From a virus, in IMG/VR virus record IMGVR_UViG_3300020463_000009, positions 1-64,000 of that record: a DNA stretch of 64,000 nt, one strand, 5' to 3'. This document shows positions 35,227-45,900 of this stretch, one piece after another (positions within the stretch are counted from its first letter, which is position 1; every line of letters begins with the position of its first letter). The notes under the pieces were generated by a model. That model did not search any database and was not told where the DNA came from. It saw only the letters and a program-made list of their open reading frames with translations. Both the position numbers and the translations under genes were made by a program.

Positions 35227-35556
35227 ATGGCTAGTTCATTTATAAATGCAGGCGCTCAATTAACAATAACAGACGCTACTGGTGCTAATATATACACTTG
35301 TCCGGCGGGTACAAAAGCAGTTATTCACGCTTGTATGGTATCAAATTTAAACAATTCTGGTACTTCAAAAGGCACAATTAAGATTACAACTGACGGTGGT
35401 TCTACGTTTAGAACGGTTTTAAAAGACGCAGAGATACCACCCAACGATACTTTACAGATGGATAAGCCTCTGAATCTAGAGGCAAATGATATAATAAGAA
35501 TATATGGTACAAGCACTAATATGGAATGTTTTTTATCTATATTAGAATTAACGTAA
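35227..35556 (+). CDS. Beta-rich structural protein, hypothetical
   Basis: A 109-residue protein starting MASSFINAGAQLTITD. It resembles the small beta-sandwich domain (IYTCPAGTKAVIHACMVSN; then DTLQMDKPLNLEANDIIRIY) that recurs in phage tail and decoration proteins and is often annotated as a structural protein. Two Cys at residues 24 and 36 are probably reduced. It closes the operon started at 32580. Confidence 0.65.
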   Translation: MASSFINAGAQLTITDATGANIYTCPAGTKAVIHACMVSNLNNSGTSKGTIKITTDGGSTFRTVLKDAEIPPNDTLQMDKPLNLEANDIIRIYGTSTNMECFLSILELT

Positions 35557-35564
35557 TAAAGTTT

Positions 35565-35572
35565 TATAAATA
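35565..35572 (+). promoter_or_regulatory. T4-type late promoter
   Basis: Exact TATAAATA 28 bp before the gene at 35601, followed by TTAGGAGATATTA. Confidence 0.75.
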
Positions 35573-35600
35573 TAGATAGAATTTAAGTTAGGAGATATTA

Positions 35601-36047
35601 ATGGCACTAGTAGTAAATAAAGTTTACAACGCTAAAGACGCAAATGGTAAAACGATTACTAGTGAATATAGTTTCCACGGATTAAGTCGTGATGGAGATG
35701 GTCTTTTAACATATACTAAAAGTAATTGGTATAGTGGTGATTCAATTAATATGGACAATGGTGAAGGAACAGCTTACAATTCAGTAGGTGAGTTTCAAAA
35801 AAATGAGTTAACGTATGCTAGTGGTTCTTATTCAGTAGGACATAATATTAATGATATACCTATTGATTATAGTTCAACAACTGACCCTAGACAAGCGAAT
35901 ACTATAAACAGAAAATATGAGCAACACGTATTTGATGAAAACAAAGCGACTTACTTTATTAATGCTGACGGTTATTTGGTATTGAGAATTGGAAATGAAT
36001 ATACATACGGTGCTCAAGATGGTGCAACAGGTAACTGGACCACTTAA
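35601..36047 (+). CDS. Structural protein, hypothetical
   Basis: A 148-residue Tyr/Asn-rich protein starting MALVVNKVYNAKDANGK. The middle (YSFHGLSRDGDGLLTYTKSN, residues 23-42) and the end are beta-rich. No recognised domain. It has a strong GGAGATATTA ribosome-binding site and its own late promoter, and directly precedes the long fibre at 36070, suggesting a tail/fibre role. Confidence 0.6.
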   Translation: MALVVNKVYNAKDANGKTITSEYSFHGLSRDGDGLLTYTKSNWYSGDSINMDNGEGTAYNSVGEFQKNELTYASGSYSVGHNINDIPIDYSSTTDPRQANTINRKYEQHVFDENKATYFINADGYLVLRIGNEYTYGAQDGATGNWTT

Positions 36048-36069
36048 TAAGGAAATATAGGAAAAAACA

Positions 36070-39000
36070 ATGGCAGATTTTGTACTAGGTAGATTAAAGT
36101 TTCACTTCAAAGGTGCTTGGACTACTGGAACGGCTTATATAAAAGATGACGTACTTACTTATGGTGGTAATGCGTTTGTATGTAAAGTAAACCATACAGC
36201 AAATGCAGATTTTTATGTAGATTTAAACCACGGTACGCCAAAATGGGCAAAGATGGCCGGCGGTTTCGAATACAAAGGAAATTGGGCAGCTACAACTCTT
36301 TACAAAATTGATGATATCGTAACCTACGGTGGTTCGACTTATAGATGTTTAACAGGTCATACTTCACAAGCAGACTTATATGATGACACGGCAAAATGGC
36401 AAACATTTGCCGCTGGTTTAGCTTGGAGAGGTGATTGGGCAACATCAACTGGTTACAGAAATGATGACATTGTAAAATACGGTGCAAACACATATCTATG
36501 TACAACTCAACACACATCTTCAGGTACAACATTAGACGAAAGTAAATTTACTTTATTCGTATCAGGACTAGAATTTGAAAATTCTTGGTCATCTTCAACT
36601 TTATACCAATTAGGTGATATTGTTACCTACGGTGGTTATAACTACGTTGCTGAAAGAGCAAACAATAATGTTATACCTTACAACAATGCTTCAGATTGGA
36701 AATTATTTACAACAGGATTTACCAACACAGGTACTTGGTCAAACTCAACAGCATATAAAACTGGTGATACCGTAAACCACGGTGGTCATTATTATGTGGC
36801 TAAAATTGACGGAACAAACCAAGAGCCAACAGGTACAACTAACTCATATTGGGATTTAGTTGTAGAAGGATTATATTGGAGAAACAATTGGGCAACTGCT
36901 ACTGCTTACAAAATTGGTGACGCAGTTTCTTATGGAGCTTCTTCTTACAGAGCAAAAACAAATCATACTTCATCAGCTTCTAATAGACCAGATGTTTCAG
37001 GTCAAACAGATTGGGACTTACTTGCAGAAGGAGATTCAAACGCAACTCTAACTACAAGAGGTGATATATTAACTAGAGACGCAACTCAACGAGTTAGATT
37101 ACCAATCGGTGCAGCTGGTACTTTCTTAAAATCAGATGGTACAGATGTTGTATGGGCATTACCAAATGTAGCAAACAAAGTTTATTATGTATCTACTTCA
37201 GGTACAGACAATACAGATACAGGTAGAGGTACTTCTCCTGAATTACCTTGGAGAACAATTAAATATGCTTGTTCACAAGTAGCTTCAGACACAACAAATT
37301 TCAAAACAATTAAAGTTGCAACAGGAACATATACTGAACAATTACCAATTACGGTTGCAAGAAAAACTGCTATAATAGGTGATAACTTACGAAGTGTTAC
37401 CGTTTCGCCAGATACTACAACTGACAATGGTGCAGGTGCAGGTATATCAAGTGATGGTTCAACACCAAATAACAGACAGACTATGTTTAGATTAAATGAC
37501 TCTGTTACCTTATCTGGTATGACATTTAGTGGAATGACAGGTCAATTAGCTGGTTCAGCAAGTGCTGACGGTTTAACAAGACCAACAACTGCTACAGGTG
37601 CAACAGCAACAGGTGTTGTTTGTGCTCTTGACCCAGGTTCAGGTCCTACTGATACTTCAGTTCACATTGTTGCAAGGTCACCTTTTGTACAAAACTGCTC
37701 ATCTATTGGTACTAGAGCTGTTGGTATTAAAATTGATGGTTCTTTACACAATGCAGGTAATAAATCAATACTTGCAAATGACTTTACACAGGTCATTGAT
37801 AACGGTTTCGGTGTATGGATATTAAATGGTGCAAAATCAGAATTAGTATCTGTATTTACTTATTACTGCTACGTTGGTTATCTTGCCGACTCAGGTGGTG
37901 TAATGCGTTCACTAAACTCTAACAACTCATATGGTGAAAGAGGTTCAGTTGCTTCAGGTGTTGACCCTAACGAAACACCGGTTACAGCAACGGTAAATAA
38001 TAGAGACAATGAGGCAATCATTGGTAGAGCATTAGTATCAAACGCTGGTGTTTACAGATTAGAACAAGAATACGCAGGTGAAACTTATACATCTGCTTCA
38101 GAAACAATTACAGGTTCAGGCGCAAATGCTAACTTCACGGCAGACATAGTTGATGGTGCAGTTAAACATATTGATACAACAACAAATGGTGCAGGTCACT
38201 TTACAACCATTGGTGTTGCTCAAGGCGGTTCAACAACAACTATCAGATTAGCGGCTGCCGATACACAAGCGGATGATTTCTATAACGGTATGAGAATTAC
38301 GGTTACAACTGGTACTGGTTCAGGTCAAACTGCTTACATTGGTGATTATGCAACAGCAACAAAAACTGCTACCGTTTTCAAAGAAGATGGTTCAGCAGGT
38401 TTTGATGTATTTGGTCCAACTTCAGTTGCAGTTGCTCCAGACGCAACAACAAATTATGAAATTGAGCCAAGAGTTACCATCACAGGCGGTGGTTCTCCTA
38501 CAAGAAACGCATTAGCAAGAGTTATAATTGAAAATCAAATAATTAAAAAATTCTTAATCATTGATGGTGGTGCAGGTTATTCAACTGCTCCTTCAATTTC
38601 GGTAACAGACCCTAACGCAACAACCGTTGGTACTGGTACTGCTACAATTGGTGACGGAGTAATTTCAAGATGGACATATGTAGCTGCAGGTTCAGGTTAT
38701 AAACAAGAAAACACGGCAGGTACCGTATCTGGTGATGGTTATGCTGAAATCTTACCAGTTGGTGCAACGGTAAAAACTTCAGGTTTAGCTTCTCAACCAA
38801 AAGCAGGTTCAAGTATTGTATTTTCAAATGCTTCAAGTGTAAGTTATATTATAGTAAGTGTTCTTGCACACGCAAATGGCGGTATAACAAGTATGGAAGT
38901 ATCACCAAATATTTCAAAAACAAATGCTCCTACTCAAGGGGTTACTGCTACGGTTAGACAAAATTATTCAAACATAAGATTAACAGGTCACGACTTCCTA

Positions 39001-39771
39001 GATATTGGTACAGGTGGTATATCAACTACAAATTATCCTGACTTAAATGGTTATACACAAGCGCCAGACCAATCAGACGAAGTTTACGATTTAGATAGAG
39101 GTAGAGTATTCTATACTTCAACCGACCAAGATGGTAACTTTAGAGTTGGTGAATTGTTTAGAGTAGAACAATCAACAGGTAAGGCAACATTGAACGCAGA
39201 AGCTTTTGACCTTTCTGGATTAAGACAATTATCTCTAGGTTCAGTTGCATTAGGAAATTTTGGTGCAACAATTTCAGAATTTAGTACAGATGGTACTTTA
39301 GGCGATAACTCTGATAACGCTCTCGTAACCGAGAAAGCAATTAGAACATTCGTTGAAAACCAATTAGGTGGTGGTCAAAACAACTTGACCGTTAACTCTG
39401 CTCAAATTGGTGATATAACAATTTCAGGAAGTAATATCTCTGCTTCAACTGGAAATACAACAACATTTACAACAATTCCACAAACAAGTGTCTCACCAAC
39501 TAGTGCAAATCACTTGACTAACAAAGCATACGTAGATGAAAATGTAACCCCTAATTTACAAACTCTATCTTTTGATAAAGACACAGGTCAATTGAATAGA
39601 CAAGTGGTAACAAATTTTAATACGGTAACTCAAAACGTAGATACTTTAATTAATTCAGCTGAAGAAAATTTAGGTTTCGAAGTTATAAATGGTTCAATGA
39701 GAATTGAGTTAGACAAAGGTGGTAATTTAGTTTATAGAACAATAGCTGATGAATCAAAAGCTGAGGCATAA
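36070..39771 (+). CDS. Long fibre/adhesin with six N-terminal W/Y repeats and a beta-helix-like body
   Basis: A 1233-residue protein. Residues 5-330 hold six tandem repeats of about 50 residues, each of the form W-x5-Y-x3-D-D/A-V-x-Y-G-G-x-Y-x-C/A, resembling carbohydrate-binding modules of the CBM5/12 type. From about residue 370, VYYVSTSGTDNTDTGRGTSP followed by PWRTIKYA marks the start of a pectate-lyase-like right-handed helix, and LNNRDNEAIIGRALVSN-like segments follow. The C-terminal 120 residues carry fibre motifs (SANHLTNKAYVDENVTPNL). Likely a receptor-binding fibre; no catalytic residues identified. Confidence 0.8.
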   Translation: MADFVLGRLKFHFKGAWTTGTAYIKDDVLTYGGNAFVCKVNHTANADFYVDLNHGTPKWAKMAGGFEYKGNWAATTLYKIDDIVTYGGSTYRCLTGHTSQADLYDDTAKWQTFAAGLAWRGDWATSTGYRNDDIVKYGANTYLCTTQHTSSGTTLDESKFTLFVSGLEFENSWSSSTLYQLGDIVTYGGYNYVAERANNNVIPYNNASDWKLFTTGFTNTGTWSNSTAYKTGDTVNHGGHYYVAKIDGTNQEPTGTTNSYWDLVVEGLYWRNNWATATAYKIGDAVSYGASSYRAKTNHTSSASNRPDVSGQTDWDLLAEGDSNATLTTRGDILTRDATQRVRLPIGAAGTFLKSDGTDVVWALPNVANKVYYVSTSGTDNTDTGRGTSPELPWRTIKYACSQVASDTTNFKTIKVATGTYTEQLPITVARKTAIIGDNLRSVTVSPDTTTDNGAGAGISSDGSTPNNRQTMFRLNDSVTLSGMTFSGMTGQLAGSASADGLTRPTTATGATATGVVCALDPGSGPTDTSVHIVARSPFVQNCSSIGTRAVGIKIDGSLHNAGNKSILANDFTQVIDNGFGVWILNGAKSELVSVFTYYCYVGYLADSGGVMRSLNSNNSYGERGSVASGVDPNETPVTATVNNRDNEAIIGRALVSNAGVYRLEQEYAGETYTSASETITGSGANANFTADIVDGAVKHIDTTTNGAGHFTTIGVAQGGSTTTIRLAAADTQADDFYNGMRITVTTGTGSGQTAYIGDYATATKTATVFKEDGSAGFDVFGPTSVAVAPDATTNYEIEPRVTITGGGSPTRNALARVIIENQIIKKFLIIDGGAGYSTAPSISVTDPNATTVGTGTATIGDGVISRWTYVAAGSGYKQENTAGTVSGDGYAEILPVGATVKTSGLASQPKAGSSIVFSNASSVSYIIVSVLAHANGGITSMEVSPNISKTNAPTQGVTATVRQNYSNIRLTGHDFLDIGTGGISTTNYPDLNGYTQAPDQSDEVYDLDRGRVFYTSTDQDGNFRVGELFRVEQSTGKATLNAEAFDLSGLRQLSLGSVALGNFGATISEFSTDGTLGDNSDNALVTEKAIRTFVENQLGGGQNNLTVNSAQIGDITISGSNISASTGNTTTFTTIPQTSVSPTSANHLTNKAYVDENVTPNLQTLSFDKDTGQLNRQVVTNFNTVTQNVDTLINSAEENLGFEVINGSMRIELDKGGNLVYRTIADESKAEA

Positions 39772-39774
39772 GAG

Positions 39775-39782
39775 TATAAATA
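39775..39782 (+). promoter_or_regulatory. T4-type late promoter, very short leader
   Basis: Exact TATAAATA ending only 9 bp before the ATG at 39792. A GGATAGAAA ribosome-binding-like sequence lies between, so it would be partly lost if transcription starts at the usual distance. Confidence 0.65.
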
Positions 39783-39791
39783 GGATAGAAA

Positions 39792-42700
39792 ATGGCAATT
39801 ACTAAAACAAATATTGGAAACTTGTGGTTTAATTATCGTGGTGATTACGATAATACTGCTAGTTATAACAAAGATGATGTTGTAATCTGGAACAATACAG
39901 ATTATTTGAATGTCAGAGAATCAGCAACAACAGGAAAAAGACCTGAACAAAATACTCAATATTATTACAATGTTGAAGTTGCAAACGACCCATTAGACTC
40001 AACAAACAAATTTAAAGTTGACGCAGACGTAACCTCTACAATAGAATATGCGCCTACTCTTTATGTAAGAAAAGGTGATAAGATTGTTTTTTATCAAAAC
40101 AATAATAATAATGACGATAATCCTCTTGCAATGTCAACTTCAGCTACGTCTCAATCTTCAAACTATTTAACTGAAGGTGTTTCGTTTTATCATAATGAAG
40201 AGCCAGTTTCAAGAACAGATTATATTAATACTTCAAAATTTAATACAAAGACAGCTAGAAAAGTAGTTGTAGAATTTACAAAAGATACACCAAGTGAAGT
40301 TTATTATTTCTCAACAGGTAACGCAAGTTATGGTGCTAAAATAGTTGTTGCAGAATGGGACACTTGGAGACCTTTAAGAAACTCATTTAAATGGAGAGGT
40401 TTACACGTAAACACTTCAGGACAAATTTATTACGAAAATGATGTTGTACAAATTAGAGTTGGTATTAACAATGACAGAGGTACAGATTATGAGCCTTATC
40501 AAGTTAAAGAAACATTAACAACTTACATATGTTTAAGACAACATACAACAGATGGAACAGACAGATTTTTACCTTATAACAGAAATGTAGATACTAATGC
40601 TAATATGTATTGGTTGAAAATGGGTACAGAATATGAAGCAGACGACCAACAATGGGAAGACAATGGTGTTATTTCAAGTGTAAATAATATTTCAGCTGCT
40701 GACGCAAACAGATTACACGGTACTTATAGATTTGTAAGTGCTAAATCATCTTCAAGAAGTGGTGCATATCCAGGTATGTTCAAAATTGAAATGCAAGGTA
40801 ATGGAAATATTCTTGCAGTTGATAACTTTGCGGCTGCAAATTCTTCAAGAACAGCAGGAACATATACAAATTTATCTCAAAGTGCAACAACAGGTGTTGG
40901 TACAGGTGCAACTTTTAATATTACAATTGATAGTACAGGTGCAGCTTCAAAAGTAGAAATTATAAAACAAAGAAATAAAACATCTACTCCAACGGGTGGT
41001 TCAGGTTATGTTAATGACGAAACGGTAACAATTGCTGATGGTTCATTAGGTGGCGGTGGTGCTCCCGACTTTACGGTTCAAGTAAATGGTGTTGGTGTTG
41101 CAGGTGCGGCTACGGTAACCGTAGAAGATACAAGATACGATTCAAGAAGAGAGAGAAGATATTTTAACGACACAGGTCAATTAGCAGGTGGTGAAGATAA
41201 CCAAGTTGGTGATACAATTACAATTGATGGTGATGTATTCATTAAATCTGGTGGCACAGCTGCTACTGATTTAACTTTCCAAGTTGCTACCGTTGAAAAA
41301 CAATTAAGAGGTAGTTCAGATTTATTTACAGGTAACCCACACGAATGTATATCATTAGCAAACAGAGGTCCTGTATTTACAGATAATAGATATGAAAGAT
41401 TAGGACCTGAAAGAACATTTAGAAATTCATATAATAATCCAGGATTTATTGGTGGTACAGGTAACGTTTGGATATGGGGTACTACTTCAAATGGTAGTAA
41501 TGCATTTAACCACGACTTAATGACAGGAAGACAAATAACTTTCCACCACTATGATTGGTGGAGAAGTACAGACAATGGCGGAACAGGTGTTCACACAACT
41601 CCTGACGGAGAAATTCCTAAAATAATTCAATTAGAAATGGGTTTTGAGTGTGGTATGGCACTTATGAATTCTGGTGAATTATATCATTGGGGTTATGGTG
41701 GTCACGGTCAAAATGGTGACGCCTCAACTTCTAACAGAGACCACCCGGTAAGAGTTGGTGGTTCTAACCAAAACGTTTACTTAGCAGCTAATAGTTCAAC
41801 GCACATATTTAAAGATGTAAGAATTAAAAGATGTTGGATTTCAAACGTTATGGACGGACAAAATACAAATACACACTCTTGTTATGCTTTAGATGAAAAC
41901 GGAAATTTATATTCTTGGGGTTATAACGGATATGGTCAATTAGGTACTAACAATACAACTAACTATAACACACCTCAATTAATTCCAAAAGCAACTTACT
42001 TTAACGGTAATGAAATTGAGCATATGTGGTGTTCAGGTGGTAACTATGTATTTGTTCACGCAGTTGACACAGCAGGAAATTTATATGCTTGGGGTAGAAA
42101 CAATGATGGTCAATTAGGTGTAGGTAATACATCCGACCAAAATACACCTCAACAAATTTCTTCACCGGCATTTACAGACGCAGGTGTTGGTAGAATTAAA
42201 AGATTACTACAAGATACAGATTCAGACGACCAAAGAGCTGCAATCTTGACAGAAAGAGGAAATATTTACTTTACAGGTTACAATGGTCACGGTGGTTTTG
42301 GTAATGGTAATACTACTTCTTTAAACACATTTACAATTGCTTCTAATGGTTGTGGTAATGCAGCTAATTCAGACGCACACAATATGTGGTTTACAGGTAG
42401 TTCTAACTATGATATGACTTGGATAGAAGATAGTATGGGTAATATTCAATGTGCTGGTTACAATAACTACTATCAATTAGGTATTGGTAATAACTCAACT
42501 CAAAATAGTTGGCAAACACCAAAAGTACAAGTTGGTTCTAACACACAAAAAGATATTCACAACGTAAAACAAATTTCAAGTTATTCACATTATAACGATA
42601 CCTCTGTAAGAATATTAACTTGGGACGGAATAATGTATTCAGCAGGTAGAAATACTTATGGTATGGCTGCTGTAGGTTTTAGTACAGGTAATTGTAATAC

Positions 42701-42959
42701 AGATAGAGACGCAGAGAATGGTAAAGACCACTTTAATGATGGTTACTTTATACAAAATAAATTACCACCATCTATGATTGGAAACGTTGAAGATGTAAAC
42801 GGTTGTGGTTATGGTGATAACTCTGACTCAAACTATGGTTTCTTTGAATATAAAACATTTGATAACAGATATTACTTAAACGGATACGGTGGCGGTTATA
42901 TGCAAGGACAATGGGACGGACAATATAATTGTATTCCTCATCCACCTATTTTAGGATAA
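39792..42959 (+). CDS. RCC1-repeat tail fibre/adhesin
   Basis: A 1055-residue protein. The N-terminus (LWFNYRGDYDNTASYNKDDV) is one copy of the W/Y repeat of the 36070 fibre; a second copy lies near residue 200 (FKWRGLHVNTSGQIYYENDV). Residues 75-195 resemble the cupredoxin-like domain of two other fibres but lack its Cys and His ligands. From about residue 555 to the end are RCC1-like beta-propeller repeats, e.g. YHWGYGGHGQNGD (633), YSWGYNGYGQLGT (706) and YAWGRNNDGQLGV (765). RCC1 repeats form seven-bladed propellers for protein or glycan binding, so receptor binding is likely. Confidence 0.8.
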   Translation: MAITKTNIGNLWFNYRGDYDNTASYNKDDVVIWNNTDYLNVRESATTGKRPEQNTQYYYNVEVANDPLDSTNKFKVDADVTSTIEYAPTLYVRKGDKIVFYQNNNNNDDNPLAMSTSATSQSSNYLTEGVSFYHNEEPVSRTDYINTSKFNTKTARKVVVEFTKDTPSEVYYFSTGNASYGAKIVVAEWDTWRPLRNSFKWRGLHVNTSGQIYYENDVVQIRVGINNDRGTDYEPYQVKETLTTYICLRQHTTDGTDRFLPYNRNVDTNANMYWLKMGTEYEADDQQWEDNGVISSVNNISAADANRLHGTYRFVSAKSSSRSGAYPGMFKIEMQGNGNILAVDNFAAANSSRTAGTYTNLSQSATTGVGTGATFNITIDSTGAASKVEIIKQRNKTSTPTGGSGYVNDETVTIADGSLGGGGAPDFTVQVNGVGVAGAATVTVEDTRYDSRRERRYFNDTGQLAGGEDNQVGDTITIDGDVFIKSGGTAATDLTFQVATVEKQLRGSSDLFTGNPHECISLANRGPVFTDNRYERLGPERTFRNSYNNPGFIGGTGNVWIWGTTSNGSNAFNHDLMTGRQITFHHYDWWRSTDNGGTGVHTTPDGEIPKIIQLEMGFECGMALMNSGELYHWGYGGHGQNGDASTSNRDHPVRVGGSNQNVYLAANSSTHIFKDVRIKRCWISNVMDGQNTNTHSCYALDENGNLYSWGYNGYGQLGTNNTTNYNTPQLIPKATYFNGNEIEHMWCSGGNYVFVHAVDTAGNLYAWGRNNDGQLGVGNTSDQNTPQQISSPAFTDAGVGRIKRLLQDTDSDDQRAAILTERGNIYFTGYNGHGGFGNGNTTSLNTFTIASNGCGNAANSDAHNMWFTGSSNYDMTWIEDSMGNIQCAGYNNYYQLGIGNNSTQNSWQTPKVQVGSNTQKDIHNVKQISSYSHYNDTSVRILTWDGIMYSAGRNTYGMAAVGFSTGNCNTDRDAENGKDHFNDGYFIQNKLPPSMIGNVEDVNGCGYGDNSDSNYGFFEYKTFDNRYYLNGYGGGYMQGQWDGQYNCIPHPPILG

Positions 42960-42962
42960 ATA
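42955..42962 (+). promoter_or_regulatory. Variant late promoter (GATAAATA)
   Basis: One mismatch from TATAAATA, overlapping the stop codon of the preceding fibre and 15 bp before the ATG at 42978. Confidence 0.5.
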
Positions 42963-42977
42963 TAAAGAGAGATAAAA

Positions 42978-45900
42978 ATGGCAAAAGTAAATTTAGGACG
43001 TATAAAATTCAGTTTCCAAGGCGATTGGAATAAAAATACAAACTACTCTAAAGATGATGTAGTTTGGTTTGCAAACTCATTGTGGATTTGTAAAAATCCT
43101 TATCTCTCAACTGGTTATGAAGAGTGTGCTCCTGGTGATAAACAATCAGGTTATAAATGGACTAGAACATTATCTAATGACCCCGATTTTAGAAGTGGTT
43201 ATCATACCGTTAGAGATTACGACCAAAGAAATGACGCTACAGGTAGAAGAATTGTAAACACATCAAGATATGGTAATGATGAAAATACACAAAACTCTAC
43301 AAGAACGCCTTTCGAACAATCTAATTATAGTAATGTTTCAAATGGTATGTTCTTGGATTATCAATATCATTTACTACACGAAAAAGAAGATTACGCTCAA
43401 GGTGATAGAAGTAATTTCTATGGCTATGGCGAATTAAATACAGAAAAAAATGCTTTCTATCAATCTTACACACCAGTTCATAATAACTTTTATGTAGAAG
43501 CGGTAACTTCTCCTTCAAATCAATTTAAATTTGATAATAGATTACCAAGTGTAGATTTAGGCCAAGAACAAGATGGCGACAGAAACTTTACTCACTTTAG
43601 AGAAGGTGAAAAATATAGATTTCATCAAAGAGACGAATCAAATAAAACTTTTCCATTAGCGTTTTCAACAACCGTTGATGGTACTCACGGTTCAGGTACT
43701 TCACTTTCAGCTGACAATGATGGTCCTTACTATGTTGTAGGTACTAATTCAAATGGTCAATCAGGTGTATTCTATCCATTGTATCTATCAAGTACAGGTG
43801 CAAATGCTGAAGACACTAGAATGGGTGGAGCAGGTGCTTCAACTAGTTTTACATTTTCAGAAATAATAAGAGGTCCAAATAACGAAACGGTATCTAACGA
43901 TAGTACAACTTTCCATTTACCAAATATGATAGATGGTACTGCTGTTGACGAAAGAATTTTTGAAGTTGCAGTAGTTTCAGGTAACCCTAGTGACCACCCT
44001 TATTACAATACAGGTTCTACAAACAAATATTCAATAGACGGTGTAACCGCTACGGCTAATGTTGCATTAAATTTAACAGAGGGTAAAACTTATAGATTCG
44101 ACCAATCAGATAGTTCAAATGCAAATCACCCTTTAAAATTATCAACAACTGCTAATGGTTCACACGCTTCAGGTTCAGCATACACAACTGGCGTAACCGT
44201 TGTTGGTACACCAGGTAAAAAAGGTGCATATACAGAAATTAAAGTAAGAGCAAGTACACCAAAACTTTATTACTATTGTACATCACATTCAGGTATGGGT
44301 TGGTCAGCAGAGACAAATGCTCCACAAACAAGAGCAAGGTCTTATGTTCCAACAAACATTCCAATGTGGAGAGGTGCAGGTAAAAATGGTTACGTAAGAT
44401 ACTTCTTAAATAACAGACAGGTTACAGAAGCACAATACATCAATTCATTAAATGATACTTTTGCAAATAGTGGTGGTAATTATACTGGTGATATGCCGTC
44501 ATACACTACTGAAGATGGTTCTACAAGAGGTGGTAGTGAATTTTCTTTTGAAAAAAACCAAGATAGAGTTGTAGAAATTTATATACCTATCGGTTACAGA
44601 AATTCATATACAAAAATTTATCCTTATTGTTCAGCAACAGGTAAAACTGCTATGTATGGTAATAACGCAAGCATAGGTTTTGATATAGAACAATCTTGGA
44701 GAGGACATAAACATTGGGACAGACTACAAACAGGTATTAAATTTAGAGGTGAATATAATCCTTATACTCATTATTCTTATAATGATGTTGTAATTTATAG
44801 ACCACAAAAAAGAAGAAGTGATGGTGAAATAATTTACAAAGGTCCTACAGGTATGTACAGAGCTTTAAGAGATACGCAAGGTAGATATCCTCATTTTGGT
44901 CCTCAAGAAAGAACAAGGTCTCCTTTGATGGCAAAATCTACAACAACAAGTGGTAGATTAATTAAAGAAGATTACGAAGATTATCCAGCACATATTCAAT
45001 CATACTTTAATGATTGGCAATCTTTTGGTAGAATGGTTAACCAAGAAGAAAATGCTGCCGCTTTCTTTGGTCCAGAACCAATGCATTGGCCATACAAATA
45101 TCACAATAACGTTTCTATAAGTGTTGATAATGCTAATAGATACATTGATAAAAACGGTGTTCTATGGGGTATGGGATATCCTAGAACAGGATTCCAAGAT
45201 TCACAATCTCATTACTCATCATACTTTGGTGAAATGAATATGAGATTTTGGGAATACAGACGTTCAGAGGATATGAACGCAGGTGGTTACCAAGAAATGA
45301 GAGGTCATCACACAAATCCTAGAAGACAAGAATTTACAACACCAAGAGTTATACAATTACACGAAGAAAGAGATAGTTGTATGCTTCTTATGGAAAATGG
45401 AGAATTATACAGAAACGGTGAACAATCAAATGGTGAAATGGGACACGGTAATACTCAATCAGACAGAAATGGTTTTTACAGAGTTCACGGTTTAGAAGAT
45501 ACAAGAGTTATTAAATCTTGTTGTTATCCTTGGAACAACACTAAACAAGTTATGTGTTTAGATGAATTAGGTCACGTTTGGGTTTGGGGTTATAATGACC
45601 AAGGTCAAGTAGGTGATGGTAGAACACAAAACAAAACAGCACCTTACAGAATACCAGCAAAATATTTTGATAACGAAAAAATTATTGATATCGGTTCAAC
45701 AGGTAATAGTTCGTATGCTAGAACAGCAAGCGACCAAATATATGCTTGGGGTAATAACGGTATCGGACAATTAGGTGATGGTACTACAACTGACAAATAC
45801 AGACCTGTAAAAATGACAGGTTGGGATCCAGTTGCTAACAATGGTATCGCTGTGTTTATGTGTGAAGGACAAGGTGATGATACTTGGGTTGTTATATTAG

